Part shown: positions 26,604 to 36,530 of the stretch, piece by piece | Layout of the letters: each line of letters opens with the position of its first letter | How positions within the stretch are numbered: the first letter of the stretch is position 1 | NCBI RefSeq assembly: GCF_022662475.1 | Contig: NZ_JAKNQQ010000001.1 | Location: 434,001-498,000 of the forward strand | Length of the DNA stretch: 64,000 nucleotides | From: Sphingomonas sp. TREG-RG-20F-R18-01 | GTDB taxonomy: Bacteria > Pseudomonadota > Alphaproteobacteria > Sphingomonadales > Sphingomonadaceae | Direction: 5' to 3' | The notes under the pieces: model-generated | The model's input: the letters and a program-made list of their open reading frames with translations, nothing else | Database searches by the model: none | Told to the model about the DNA's origin: nothing | Position numbers and translations under genes: made by a program

Positions 26604-27650
26604 CTACACCCGCAACACATAGCCGACCCCCGGGATCGGCAGCGATGTGCCGGTCGATCCCAACCGCCCGTCCGCATCGATCGCCAATGTCGTCACCGTC
26701 TGCGCTTTCTCGTGCGCGACGACCATCAGCTGATGATCCTCCAGCAACAGGAAGAAGCGCGGCGATGCGCCGTTGGTGGGCGCATAGTCGAGCAGCGTGG
26801 GCATCCCGTCCCGGTCGAGGGCGAAGACCGCCACGCTGTCATGGCCACGGTTCGAAACGTACAGCCGGTCCCCCGCGGCATTGAGCGCGATATGCGCGAG
26901 GATCGACTCGCCCTGCCACCCCGGCGGCAGGGTCGACAGCGTCGCCACCGCCGCAAGTGTCCCGTCGTCGGCGCATTCCAGCACGGTCAGCGTGTTGGCC
27001 AGCTCGTTCGCCAGATAGGCGCGGCGCGGCAGATGCGGATGCAACAGCAGATGCCGTGGCCCCGACCCCGGCGGGGCGGCATAGGCGGTCCGCGGCACGC
27101 CGACGGCACCATCTTCGTCGATGGCAAAGCACAGCACTTCGTCCGTCCCCAGATCGGTCTGGTACAGCCGGCGCCCATCCGGGCTGAACCCGACCCAATG
27201 CGCATGGGGGGCTTCCTGCCGGCGCGGATCGGGGCCCGAACCGGCGTTGGCGCGCACCTGCACCGCGCCGGCGGGAAGACCGGTTTGCGGATCGAGACGG
27301 ACCAGCGACATGCTGCCGCTCGCGTAATTGGCGACTGCCAGACGGGTCTCGGTGCGATCCAGCGCGATGTGACACGGCGCCGCCCCGCCGATCTCCAGCG
27401 ATGCGAGCCGCACCCAGCCTTGCGCCCCGTGCCGCAGCACGCCGACCCGTCCGGTCGCGTCTTCGTCCACGACGTAATGGAGGTCGTGCCGCTCGGAATA
27501 GATGCTGAACGCGCTGTTGGGCGCCTGATCGAAGGCGGCGCCGGGGACCAGCCGTCCGTCCGCGAACAGGGCGACCGATTGCAGCCCGCGCCCCCCGCCG
27601 CCCCGGTAGGTGCCCGCGGCAAGATGCAGGACGGGCTGGGGTTCGGTCAT
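26604..27650 (-). CDS. Lactonase-family seven-bladed beta-propeller protein
   Basis: A 348-residue protein of the lactonase/6-phosphogluconolactonase (YbhE-type) propeller family, which hydrolyses sugar lactones. Repeated blade motifs are visible, such as SGPRHLLLHPHLPRRAYLANEL, HWVGFSPDGRRLYQTDLGTD and ALNAAGDRLYVSNRGHDSVAVF (split here by family variation). No signal peptide is evident, so it is likely cytosolic. The start ATG 27650 follows AGGATT by a few bases. Whether 6-phosphogluconolactone is the substrate cannot be told from sequence, as many members act on other lactones. It is convergent with the GH84 gene. Confidence 0.85.
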   Translation of the reverse strand: MTEPQPVLHLAAGTYRGGGGRGLQSVALFADGRLVPGAAFDQAPNSAFSIYSERHDLHYVVDEDATGRVGVLRHGAQGWVRLASLEIGGAAPCHIALDRTETRLAVANYASGSMSLVRLDPQTGLPAGAVQVRANAGSGPDPRRQEAPHAHWVGFSPDGRRLYQTDLGTDEVLCFAIDEDGAVGVPRTAYAAPPGSGPRHLLLHPHLPRRAYLANELANTLTVLECADDGTLAAVATLSTLPPGWQGESILAHIALNAAGDRLYVSNRGHDSVAVFALDRDGMPTLLDYAPTNGASPRFFLLLEDHQLMVVAHEKAQTVTTLAIDADGRLGSTGTSLPIPGVGYVLRV

Positions 27651-27780
27651 CGTCAATCCTGTACGCAGCGGCGCAAAGCGCGGGACCGCGCGAGTATACC
27701 GCATCATGCGCTGCGGCGACCCCGTTCGCGCACGGATTGCGGGAACACGACAGCCAGACGCGGCGCAACCGACCGCACAA

Positions 27781-27806
27781 AGCCACCAGCCTTTCGGCCG
27801 GTGGCT
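27781..27806 (-). terminator. Hairpin terminator of the PEP-CTERM gene
   Basis: An 11-bp stem, AGCCACCGGCC/GGCTGGTGGCT on the minus strand with a GAAA tetraloop and one G-T wobble, lies 22 bases past the stop codon at 27828. Only a short T-containing stretch (TTGTG) follows. Confidence 0.8.
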
Positions 27807-27827
27807 TCGAACGCCGGTCAACCGGGA

Positions 27828-28430
27828 TCAGGCGAAACGGACGCTCGTCTTGACCGCGCCGCGACGGCGGGCGGCGAAGCCGATCATCCCGAAGCCGGCA
27901 AGCATCATCGCCCAGGTGCTCGGCTCGGGAACCGCGCCGGGGGTGAAGGACAGCTTCGACAGCGCCTGTGTCCAGCTGCGGCTCGTACCTTCGCCGTTGC
28001 TCCACACGATCGAGCCGATATCCGAACTCGACAGCGTATAGGAGGTACCGTTGAGCGGACCGGATGCGAGCAGCACCGCGCTCGGGGAGTAAACGCGATA
28101 GTTGTTCGCGCCGTTATACCCCTGATTGCTGAAGACGAAGCTGACGTCCGATACGGGTGTCGCGAACGTGGCGATCAGGCTGTCGGCGGTCGGGTACTCG
28201 CCCGCTTTCGGCGAATTGCTCAAACCCGCGCCGTAATAGGCAATCGTCGGGGCGCCCGAAGCGAGGCCGCCCGCCAGCGAGAAGGTAACGCCGGGATATT
28301 GCGTGGTGACGGCGGTGCCGGATGCCAGCGCCGTGAAGTCGATCGTGACGGTCGCCGCGTCAGCCGCAGTCGCCGCGACCGACAGCGCAATCGCGATTGC
28401 CGTGCCGGAGAGGATGTTGGTGAACTTCAT
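27828..28430 (-). CDS. PEPxxWA-CTERM sorting-domain protein
   Basis: A 200-residue exported protein. Residues 1-25 are a signal peptide (IAIALSVAATAADA). The middle is a Ser/Thr/Gly/Tyr-rich beta-sandwich-like domain. The C-terminus is a complete sorting signal: VPEPSTWAMMLAGFGMIGF then ARRR. Exosortase recognises such tails and the proteins are usually delivered to the surface or matrix. No exosortase gene is in this window. ATG 28430 starts the signal peptide. A sigma-54-type promoter lies about 80 bases upstream and a hairpin terminator follows the gene. Specific function unknown. Confidence 0.9.
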   Translation of the reverse strand: MKFTNILSGTAIAIALSVAATAADAATVTIDFTALASGTAVTTQYPGVTFSLAGGLASGAPTIAYYGAGLSNSPKAGEYPTADSLIATFATPVSDVSFVFSNQGYNGANNYRVYSPSAVLLASGPLNGTSYTLSSSDIGSIVWSNGEGTSRSWTQALSKLSFTPGAVPEPSTWAMMLAGFGMIGFAARRRGAVKTSVRFA

Positions 28431-28508
28431 GATATGCCCCTGTTGTGTACGCCCCTCGATCGACAATACCGCGTCCCGACTGGATCGGTTGATCGAGACC
28501 CTTCTCTC

Positions 28509-28524
28509 AGCACGCATCGTGCCA
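28509..28524 (-). promoter_or_regulatory. Candidate sigma-54 (-24/-12) promoter of the PEP-CTERM gene
   Basis: The minus strand reads TGGCACGATGCGTGCT from 28524 to 28509. It has the invariant GG and GC separated by exactly 10 bases and a perfect TGGCAC -24 box; the -12 box is GTGCT instead of TTGCA/T. The ATG at 28430 is about 80 bases downstream. The rest of the 360-base divergent gap (28431-28790) contains no gene that I can see. Confidence 0.6.
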
Positions 28525-28790
28525 ATTGGCTTTGCCGATTATTTGTGATTGTTTTTCAGCAAGATGCGCAGTTTTCCCGTTAACCATGACGAGCCCGGTG
28601 TAACCACCACCGTCCTTTCATCCTTAACGGCCGCCCCCTGCCCAGGGCCTCGTCGACACCGGCCTCGGACGTGCTTGCCGGCGCACCGCAACGCCCGCGT
28701 GCGCTCCCCCGAATTTGTGCTTATGATCGCGCGAGCCTCAGCTTTTCGCCGGGTCTTTCGCGTGGTTTTTCCGGTGGAGTTCGTCCCAGC

Positions 28791-30527
28791 ATGATCGTGT
28801 CCCGCGTTGCGGCCCTGCTCGCTTGTGTGTCATTGACGGCCGCGACTCTTCCCAGAAAGGGCGAGCCGCCGATCACCGCGCAGACACAAAAGTCCGGTGG
28901 CCCGATCGACCCAGACCAGGCGAAACTGACCTTCGCCGCGGCCGACCTGTCGTTCGAGGTGTTGCCCAAGACCCAGACGCTGCGCGGGATCGCGACGCTC
29001 GATTTCGCCGCGCGTGCGCCGCTCGACCGGCTGGTGGTCGATCTCGACCGTAACCTGCCCGTCGACTCGATCGCGATCGACGGGACCGCCTTGCCGCGGG
29101 ACTCCTGGACCAACCCGCAGGGGCAGTTGCGGATCACCTTGCCCCACGCCGTCCCGACCGGGCGCCACCTGACCGCGCGGATCGTCTATGGCGGGCAGCC
29201 GCACGTCGCGGTCAATGCGCCGTGGGATTCGGGGATGGTGTGGTCGACGACCCCCGACGGCGCGACCTGGTTCGCGACGACGGCAGAGGGAATCGGCTGC
29301 GACCTGTTCTGGCCCTGCCTCGATTTTCCGACCGGCAAGCCGGGCGTGGTCACGCTGCACATCACCGTGCCACAGGGGTTGAAGGCACCTTCCAACGGCG
29401 TCCTGCTCGGCACCGACGCGCTCCCTGATGGGCGGACCCGGTGGAACTGGCGGATCAAGCGCCCGGCGACCTATGGCATCGCGCTCAACGTCGGCCCGTA
29501 TGAGGAACTGTCGGGCGTCTACCGGAGCCGCTACGGCAACATGATCCCGCTCTTCTACTGGTATCTCCCCGGCGAGGAGGCGCAGGCACGCGCGCTGTTC
29601 GCCGAATTCGCGCCGACGCTCGATTTCTACGAAAGCCAGGTCGGCCCGTATCCGTTCGGCGACGAAAAGGTCGGCGTGGTCGAGACCCCGCACAAGGGCA
29701 TGGAGCACCAGACGATCAACGCCTACGGCAACGCCTATGCCAAGGCGCCGGAGGGGTTCGACTGGCTGTTCCAGCATGAATTCGGCCACGAATGGTTCGG
29801 CAACCAGCTGACCGCCGCCGATTGGGACGATTACTGGCTGCACGAGGGCTATACCGAATATATGCAGCCCTTTTACGGCCGCTGGCGCGAAGGCGCGGCG
29901 CGCTATGCGGTGATGATGGACGATCAGCGCAACCGGATCGCCAACCTGCGCCCGATCGTCTCGGGCAAACCGCGCACCGAGGAACAGGTCTATGAGGTCG
30001 CCAAGGGCGGCCCGGGTCAGGACATCTATTACAAGGGCGCGTGGATGCTCCACACGCTGCGCGGGCTGATCGGCGATCGTGCGTTTCGCGACGTGACGCG
30101 CCTCGCGGTCTATGGGCGGCTCGATCCGCGGCCGGGCAATTTCGTTCCGCGCTACGGCACCACTGACGAATATGAGCGATTCGTGCAGCGCGTGACGGGA
30201 AAGGACTATGGCTGGTTCTTCGACGTCTATCTGCGCCAGGCGGCCCTTCCCGACCTGATCGAGACGCGCACTCCCGCGCGCCTGACGCTGCGGTGGGACG
30301 CGCCGGGCGGACGCCCGTTCCCGCTTCCGGTCGAAGTTCAGGTCGGGCAACGGATCGTCCGCCTGCCGATGACCGCGGGGCTCGGCAGCATCGCCGTCCC
30401 ACGCGGTGCGCATGTCGTGGTGGATCCCGCCGCGCGCGTGCTGCGCCGCTCGATCGCGGTCGAGCAGTATCAGGCGTGGCGCGACGCGCAGGCGCACAAG
30501 AAGGCGGCCGCGCCCGCCAAGGATTGA
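28791..30527 (+). CDS. M1-family metallopeptidase (aminopeptidase N-like), secreted
   Basis: A 578-residue exported zinc aminopeptidase. Residues 1 to about 19 form a signal peptide. A beta-sandwich N-terminal domain (about 40-220) is followed by the thermolysin-like catalytic domain. The exopeptidase motif GxMEN appears as KGMEHQTI (Asn replaced by His), and the zinc site is HEFGHEWFGNQL with the third ligand Glu in LHEGYTEYM. The C-terminal helical domain of long M1 enzymes is replaced by a short beta-rich region, common in bacterial M1 proteins. ATG 28791 is chosen because it begins the signal peptide. It probably acts on peptides in the periplasm. The methyltransferase-like gene follows after 27 bases. 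Confidence 0.9.
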   Translation: MIVSRVAALLACVSLTAATLPRKGEPPITAQTQKSGGPIDPDQAKLTFAAADLSFEVLPKTQTLRGIATLDFAARAPLDRLVVDLDRNLPVDSIAIDGTALPRDSWTNPQGQLRITLPHAVPTGRHLTARIVYGGQPHVAVNAPWDSGMVWSTTPDGATWFATTAEGIGCDLFWPCLDFPTGKPGVVTLHITVPQGLKAPSNGVLLGTDALPDGRTRWNWRIKRPATYGIALNVGPYEELSGVYRSRYGNMIPLFYWYLPGEEAQARALFAEFAPTLDFYESQVGPYPFGDEKVGVVETPHKGMEHQTINAYGNAYAKAPEGFDWLFQHEFGHEWFGNQLTAADWDDYWLHEGYTEYMQPFYGRWREGAARYAVMMDDQRNRIANLRPIVSGKPRTEEQVYEVAKGGPGQDIYYKGAWMLHTLRGLIGDRAFRDVTRLAVYGRLDPRPGNFVPRYGTTDEYERFVQRVTGKDYGWFFDVYLRQAALPDLIETRTPARLTLRWDAPGGRPFPLPVEVQVGQRIVRLPMTAGLGSIAVPRGAHVVVDPAARVLRRSIAVEQYQAWRDAQAHKKAAAPAKD

Positions 30528-30554
30528 CCGACCCTTCACCGACCGGAGATTGCC

Positions 30555-31154
30555 ATGCCATTCGCCCCCGAACCCGTCGGCCTTCCCGGGCTTGCCGCCC
30601 TTTCGCTCGGCATGGCCGGATTCGTGGGCGTGCTCCTGCTTGCGCGCCTGCGGGGACGACGCGCACCGTCCGTCGCGGATAGCGGTCGCCGCAACGCGTC
30701 GATCGTGTGGATCGTTGTTCAGGGGGTCGGGATTGCCTGCGCCGGGGTGGGCCCCATCGTCGTGACGCGCGATCCGCTGTCGGCACCCGCGTTGCTGAGC
30801 GGTGCGATCGTCCTGATGCTGATGGTTGCGGCGTCCGCCCTGTTCGACTCCGCGTCGCGGACGATGGGGCGCAACTGGGCGCTGGTCGCACGGACGCGCG
30901 GCGACGGGACGCTCGTCGAGACTGGCCCCTTCGCGTACGTCCGCAACCCGATCTACGTCGCGTTGCTGCTCATCCTGCTCGCGCTGGCCATTGCCTGCGG
31001 GCATCTCGGCAGCCTCGTGATCGCGCTGCCGGTCTTCGCGGTCGGGACCGCGATGCGGATCCGGCACGAGGAAACCGTGCTGCGCGCCGCCTTCGGCGGA
31101 GCCTATGATCGCTACGCCGCACGGGTGAAGCGGTTCCTGCCCGGGGTCTTCTGA
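30555..31154 (+). CDS. Isoprenylcysteine carboxyl methyltransferase-like membrane protein
   Basis: A 199-residue polytopic membrane protein with about five hydrophobic segments. The C-terminal half has the ICMT/phospholipid-methyltransferase signature: TGPFAYVRNPIYVALLLI, then RHEETVLRAAFGGAYDRYAARVKRFLP, whose Arg-His-Glu-Glu and Tyr residues bind S-adenosylmethionine. Bacterial members have no prenylated CaaX substrate, and the true methyl acceptor is unknown. The gene follows the M1 peptidase by 27 bases on the same strand, and GGAG lies 5-10 bases before the ATG, so the two are probably co-transcribed. Confidence 0.85.
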   Translation: MPFAPEPVGLPGLAALSLGMAGFVGVLLLARLRGRRAPSVADSGRRNASIVWIVVQGVGIACAGVGPIVVTRDPLSAPALLSGAIVLMLMVAASALFDSASRTMGRNWALVARTRGDGTLVETGPFAYVRNPIYVALLLILLALAIACGHLGSLVIALPVFAVGTAMRIRHEETVLRAAFGGAYDRYAARVKRFLPGVF

Positions 31155-31188
31155 CCCCGGTCGTCGCGATCGGCAAGGCCGACCGGGG
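31155..31188. terminator. Hairpin between convergent genes, possible terminator
   Basis: A perfect 9-bp inverted repeat, CCCCGGTCG (31155-31163) with CGACCGGGG (31180-31188), directly follows the stop of the methyltransferase-like gene and lies before the 3' end of the convergent lipoprotein gene. There is no T-run. Confidence 0.5.
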
Positions 31189-31212
31189 CCGGGTGCCTGG
31201 TCGCGCGCGCGC

Positions 31213-31863
31213 CTAGCCTGCGACCGCGGGCACCGATCCAGGCACCTTCGGGGTCACCGGCACCAGTTCATAGACATCGAGCACCGCCCCGCCCCCGGCG
31301 CGCGTCATCGCCATGCGCCAGCGAAACCCGGACACGCGTTCGACCACGCCCGCCACGCTGAGCGCCGGGTTCGCGCCATAGGCAGGGGCCGCCCCGCCCC
31401 GCGCCGGCTGGAACGCACCCAGGAACACGCTGCGCGTGTCATTGTGGGCGAAGAGCCAGCCACGGGGCTGGCTGGCGCCGCTCTGCTTGTTGAACGCGAC
31501 GCCGGCAGCATTGGCGACGACCGTGCAGAAGTCGGGCTTGGACGTCGCAAAGCCCGCGCGACCTCCGAACCGCAGTAGCCGGCAATAATAAAGGCCTGGC
31601 GGCAACTCGGGCTTGGGCAGCGCGATCGTCGGGTCGAGCAGCGGCCCTTCCGCCGCAAGCGCAGCGCGCGCGCGGCGTGGGACTGCAGCACGGGCCTTCG
31701 TCCAGGTGACGCCAAGCTGGTCGATCGCGGTCCGGTCGGTCGGCGTGACGCGCATGTGCCAATTGTCGGGCACGTCCGGTTGCGTGGCGACGGCAAGGTG
31801 CGTTTGCTGGGCGCAGCCGCCGAGCCCCAGTGCGGCGAAGAGCAGCATCGTGACGATGCGCAT
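31213..31863 (-). CDS. DUF4893-like lipoprotein
   Basis: A 216-residue predicted lipoprotein. The signal peptide ends in a lipobox (LGLGGC, Cys at about 17). The mature part has the layout I associate with DUF4893 proteins of sphingomonads: DRTAIDQLGVTWTKA, LLDPTIALPKPELPPGLYYCRLLRFG and a Trp/Phe-rich end. No enzyme motif is seen. ATG 31863 is preferred over 31869 since GGAG sits 9 rather than 3 bases ahead. It lies alone downstream of clpX on the same strand. Function unknown. Confidence 0.8.
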   Translation of the reverse strand: MRIVTMLLFAALGLGGCAQQTHLAVATQPDVPDNWHMRVTPTDRTAIDQLGVTWTKARAAVPRRARAALAAEGPLLDPTIALPKPELPPGLYYCRLLRFGGRAGFATSKPDFCTVVANAAGVAFNKQSGASQPRGWLFAHNDTRSVFLGAFQPARGGAAPAYGANPALSVAGVVERVSGFRWRMAMTRAGGGAVLDVYELVPVTPKVPGSVPAVAG

Positions 31864-31983
31864 GACCATCTACTCCGGGTTTCAAAACCGAACCTTGGCC
31901 GAAAGGCAGGTATATGCCGGGTAAGCCACAATGGTTAACGAATGGTGAATTTCCGGGCCCGCGACGGCCCGGCGACCCTCATC

Positions 31984-32014
31984 AAAAAGGGCGCCGATCG
32001 CTCGACGCCCCTTT
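31984..32014 (-). terminator. Rho-independent terminator of clpX
   Basis: On the minus strand AAAGGGGCG pairs with CGCCCTTT across an interrupted loop and is followed by TTTTTGA (the A-run at 31984-31988 on the plus strand). It begins 24 bases after the clpX stop. Confidence 0.8.
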
Positions 32015-32037
32015 CGGTTCTGCAAGGGAGGCTGGCG

Positions 32038-33306
<1,269 letters not shown>

Positions 33307-33470
33307 TTAGTCCATCCTTGGCAGCCCTTGGGGCGCACTAATGCGAGAGTCCATCCTAGACCGCCCTCGCGCGGTCCGACAATCACCAAAATCGTCTTGA
33401 GATAGGTGTGCCGGGCTAAACCTTGGACGCCCGGCACTGAATATACGGTGAATTTACGATCTTTACGAAA

Positions 33471-34172
33471 TTATGCCGAGGTGAGCGCGGGCGGCGTGGT
33501 CGAGTCGTCGGGGAGTGCCGGACGCTTGTCGAACACCTGATCGACCAGACCGAATTCCTTGGCCTCATGTGCCTCGAGGAACGTGTCCCGGTCCATCGCA
33601 CGCTCGATCTCCTCGATCGGCTTGCCGGTGTACTGCGCGTACAGCGCATTCATCCGGTTCTTGATCCGCTGGATTTCCTTCGCCTGGATCTGAATGTCGC
33701 TGGCCATGCCCTGCGCCCCGCCCGACGGCTGGTGGATCATGATCCGCGCGTTGGTCAGCGCGACGCGCATCCCGGGCTCGCCCGCGGCGAGCAGGAAGCT
33801 GCCCATCGATGCGGCCTGCCCCATGCACACCGTGCCGACGCGCGGACGGATGTACTGCATCGTGTCATGGATCGCCATGCCCGCCGTGACGACGCCGCCC
33901 GGCGAGTTGATGTACATGAAGATGTCCTTCTTCGGATTCTCCGACTCCAGGAACAGCAGCTGGGCGCTGATCACCGAGGCCATGTGATCCTCGACGCCAC
34001 CCGTGATGAAGATGATGCGTTCGCGCAGCAGCCGCGAGTAGATGTCGAAGCTGCGCTCGCCGCGATTGGATTGCTCGATGACGATCGGAACGAGCCCGCC
34101 CTGGGGCGAGACCGCCATCCCGGCGCCATTGAGGGGGGCCATGAAGTCACCGGTGTCGAACGGATTGCGCAT
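33471..34172 (-). CDS. clpP: ATP-dependent Clp protease proteolytic subunit ClpP
   Basis: A 233-residue serine peptidase that assembles into the tetradecameric chamber of ClpXP/ClpAP. The catalytic triad is Ser122 (GQAASMGS), His147 (MIHQPSGG) and Asp196 (DRDTF), with the same spacing as E. coli ClpP. About 25 extra N-terminal residues ([19 protein letters not shown]) resemble the propeptide of alphaproteobacterial ClpP; an internal Met start would remove part of it. It is between tig and clpX, as in many proteobacteria. Confidence 0.97.
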   Translation of the reverse strand: MRNPFDTGDFMAPLNGAGMAVSPQGGLVPIVIEQSNRGERSFDIYSRLLRERIIFITGGVEDHMASVISAQLLFLESENPKKDIFMYINSPGGVVTAGMAIHDTMQYIRPRVGTVCMGQAASMGSFLLAAGEPGMRVALTNARIMIHQPSGGAQGMASDIQIQAKEIQRIKNRMNALYAQYTGKPIEEIERAMDRDTFLEAHEAKEFGLVDQVFDKRPALPDDSTTPPALTSA

Positions 34173-34364
34173 GATGAGTCTTGAAATCCTTTATGCCCCG
34201 AAGAGACGCCATACATCGGCGTTGCCGGAAACGAGTTCAACCCCCGTTGGACTGCGGTGGAGTGGATCAGGGACGGCGACGGTCGGATGACACGGCCTTC
34301 CCCGTTCTGCCGTCGCCCCAACTCGGGGTGAGGCCCGATGCGAAAGTAAGCCACGGCGTAGCTG

Positions 34365-34450
34365 TTTTCCCGCGAAGGCGGGAATCCAGAGCCAAGCAGA
34401 ACAACGGCTGACGGTGCTCGCAACGCCTGGACTCCCGCCTGCGCGGGAGA
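34365..34450. repeat. Paired inverted repeat, CCCGCGAAGGCGGGA type, between clpP and tig
   Basis: Arms TTTTCCCGCGAAGGCGGGA (34365 on) and CCCGCCTGCGCGGGAGA (to 34450) are inverted about a 35-base spacer, flanked inside by CCAG/CTGG. This is a fourth sequence type of the paired-hairpin design seen elsewhere here. The 430-base stretch 34173-34602 otherwise contains only the tig terminator and probable clpP promoter; I see no gene in it. Confidence 0.85.
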
Positions 34451-34548
34451 ACGGCAACCCCCGCGCCGAGCCAGGGGGAACATAGCGTCTTACGCTGGCG
34501 CTTCCCAATTCGGTTGCAAGCCCGCGCTGTCCAAGCCCCCAAACGCAA

Positions 34549-34574
34549 CAGGGGCGATCCGAAGACCGCCCCTG
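34549..34574 (-). terminator. Hairpin terminator of tig
   Basis: A perfect 8-bp stem, CAGGGGCG (34549-34556) with CGCCCCTG (34567-34574), lies about 28 bases past the tig stop. On the minus strand it is followed by TTGCGTTT. Confidence 0.75.
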
Positions 34575-34602
34575 CCAATACCCTTACTCTTCAACCAGAA
34601 GC

Positions 34603-36237
34603 TTACGCCTCAGGCTCTTCCTTGACCGCAGCGGCCTTCTTCTTCGCGGGAGCCTTCTTGGCAGGCGCAGGTGCTTCCGAAGCGGCCTCGTCGCCAGCAG
34701 GCTCTTCAGCCTTCTTGGCGGGTGCCTTCTTGGTCGCAGCCTTCTTCACCGGCTCGACGGGGGTCGGTGCCGCCGCATCGTCGGTTGCCGGAGCGGCTTC
34801 CCCTTCGGCGTCATCACCCTCGGACGACTTGGCCTTCTTGGCCGAAACCTTCTTGGCCGCCTTGGGCTTGTGGTTGTCGTGATCGTGGCTGTGGGTGCCG
34901 GTCGAGAACCCCTCGTCGCTCTCGATCGCTGCCTCGAGCTCCTCGCGCGTCACTTCGCGATCGCTGATCTCGGACTTTTCGAACAGGTAATCGACGACCT
35001 TGTCCTCATACAGCGGCGCGCGGAGCTGTGCTGCTGCCATCGGCTCCTGCTGAACGTACTGGAGGAAACGCTGGCGATCCTCCGGGCCGTACTGCTGGGC
35101 TGCCTGCGCGATCAGGCGGTTCATTTCCTGCTGGCTGACTTCGACGCCATTGGCCTGGCCGATCTCGCTGAGCAACAGCCCCAGGCGAACGCGACGCTCG
35201 GCGATCTTCTGATAGTCGTCGCGCTCGGACTCCATCTCGGCAAGTGCTGCCGCCGGATCTTCCTCATGCGTCGCTTCATGCTCGAGCTGCTGCCAGATCT
35301 GGCCGAACTCGGCCTCAACCATCGACGGCGGCACTTCGAAGTCATGCCCCTCGGCGAGCTGGTCGAGCAGCTTGCGCTTCATGTAGGTGCGCGTGAGCCC
35401 GTTGAGCTCCTGCTCGATCTGGCCCTTGAGTAGCTCGGTCAGCTGCTCGAGGCTCTGCAGCCCGAGCGAGGTCGCGAGCTCGTCGTCGATCTTGGTCTCG
35501 CCAGCGGTCTTCACCGACTTGATCGTCAGGTCGAACGTCGCGGCCTTGCCGGCGAGTTCCTTGGCCTGGTAATCGGCCGGGAAGTTGACGTTGATCTGGC
35601 GCTCGTCGCCAGCCTTCACGCCGACGACCTGCTCCTCGAAGCCCGGGATCAGACGCCCCGAACCGATTTCGACCGACATGTCCTCGCCAGTGCCGCCATC
35701 GAACGCGACGCCGTCGACCTTGCCGACGAAGTCCATCACGACGAGGTCACCCGTCTCGGCAGCGCGATCCTCGGCTTCTTCCCAGCGCTTCTGCTGGTCG
35801 GCGAACTTCTGGAGCTGCGCCTGGACGGCAGCCTCGTCGACCGGAACCGTCAGCCGCTCGAGCTTGAGGCCCTCGATCGCCGGGGTCGGCACGTCGGGAA
35901 GCACTTCGAGCTCGACCTTGATGCTGGCGTCCTGGCCAAGCTCATAGCCGTCATCGAGGCTGACCGAAGGCTGCAGCGCGGGGCGCAGCTTGTGCTCGGC
36001 GATCAGCTCCTGAATGCCCTGCTGGATCGAGCTGTTGAGCGCGTCCTGCATCAGCGCCGGGCCGTGCATCTTGCGGACCAGGTTGGTCGGCACCTTGCCG
36101 GGGCGGAAGCCGGGCATCTTCACCGTCGGCGCAACGCGCTTCAGTTCGGCGTCAACGCGCGAATCGATGTCCTTCGCGGTGATCTTCAGCGTGTAGGCGC
36201 GCTTCAGGCCCTCGTTCAACGTCTCGACAGTCTGCAT
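34603..36237 (-). CDS. tig: Trigger factor with long basic C-terminal tail
   Basis: A 544-residue ribosome-bound chaperone and prolyl isomerase. The ribosome-binding domain includes PGFRPGKVPTNLV. The FKBP-type PPIase domain (about 155-245) contains GDLVVMDFVGKVDGVAFDGG. The helical chaperone arms end near residue 445. Beyond this is a 96-residue low-complexity tail that begins HSHDHDNH and continues with repeated KKAPAKK/AKSSE/PAPAKKA units rich in Lys, Ala, Pro and Glu. E. coli Tig is 432 residues, so the tail is an addition. ATG 36237 is the conserved start; the upstream frame is unrelated. Confidence 0.95.
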   Translation of the reverse strand: MQTVETLNEGLKRAYTLKITAKDIDSRVDAELKRVAPTVKMPGFRPGKVPTNLVRKMHGPALMQDALNSSIQQGIQELIAEHKLRPALQPSVSLDDGYELGQDASIKVELEVLPDVPTPAIEGLKLERLTVPVDEAAVQAQLQKFADQQKRWEEAEDRAAETGDLVVMDFVGKVDGVAFDGGTGEDMSVEIGSGRLIPGFEEQVVGVKAGDERQINVNFPADYQAKELAGKAATFDLTIKSVKTAGETKIDDELATSLGLQSLEQLTELLKGQIEQELNGLTRTYMKRKLLDQLAEGHDFEVPPSMVEAEFGQIWQQLEHEATHEEDPAAALAEMESERDDYQKIAERRVRLGLLLSEIGQANGVEVSQQEMNRLIAQAAQQYGPEDRQRFLQYVQQEPMAAAQLRAPLYEDKVVDYLFEKSEISDREVTREELEAAIESDEGFSTGTHSHDHDNHKPKAAKKVSAKKAKSSEGDDAEGEAAPATDDAAAPTPVEPVKKAATKKAPAKKAEEPAGDEAASEAPAPAKKAPAKKKAAAVKEEPEA

Positions 36238-36298
36238 GTTCAGGTCTGGCCTTTTACAGGAAATTCGGTTGGCGGCCGCCCGTTTGCCACGGGCGGCC

Positions 36299-36383
36299 TG
36301 GTGCGGGCGAAGGGACTCGAACCCCCACATCTTGCGATGGCAGGACCTAAACCTGCTGCGTCTACCAGTTCCGCCACGCCCGC
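36299..36383 (-). tRNA. tRNA-Leu (TAG anticodon)
   Basis: The 85-base minus-strand sequence forms a class II tRNA with a long variable arm. The acceptor stem GCGGGCG pairs with CGCCCGC, the anticodon stem GCAGG/CCTGC encloses TTTAGGT (anticodon TAG), and the T arm is GGGGG-TTCGAGT-CCCTT. Discriminator A and CCA are encoded. It lies 61 bases upstream of tig on the same strand. Confidence 0.96.
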
Positions 36384-36481
36384 ATAGGACACCGCCGGTG
36401 TGGGGGGCGTCTATAGCAGGCGCACGGGGTTGGGCAAGTCGCGGCGTTACCCTCCCGAAAAACAGTCCGGGAGATTACGGA

Positions 36482-36506
36482 GCAACCCCGGACGGAGCCA
36501 TGCGTT
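36482..36506 (+). promoter_or_regulatory. Candidate EcfG-type general-stress promoter
   Basis: GCAAC (36482-36486) and CGTT (36503-36506) are separated by 16 bases, one mismatch from the alphaproteobacterial EcfG consensus GGAAC-N16/17-CGTT. The next ATG (36531) is 24 bases downstream with AGAGGAG before it. Confidence 0.4.
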
Positions 36507-36530
36507 AGAAGGGGGTAGAGGAGATTTGAG

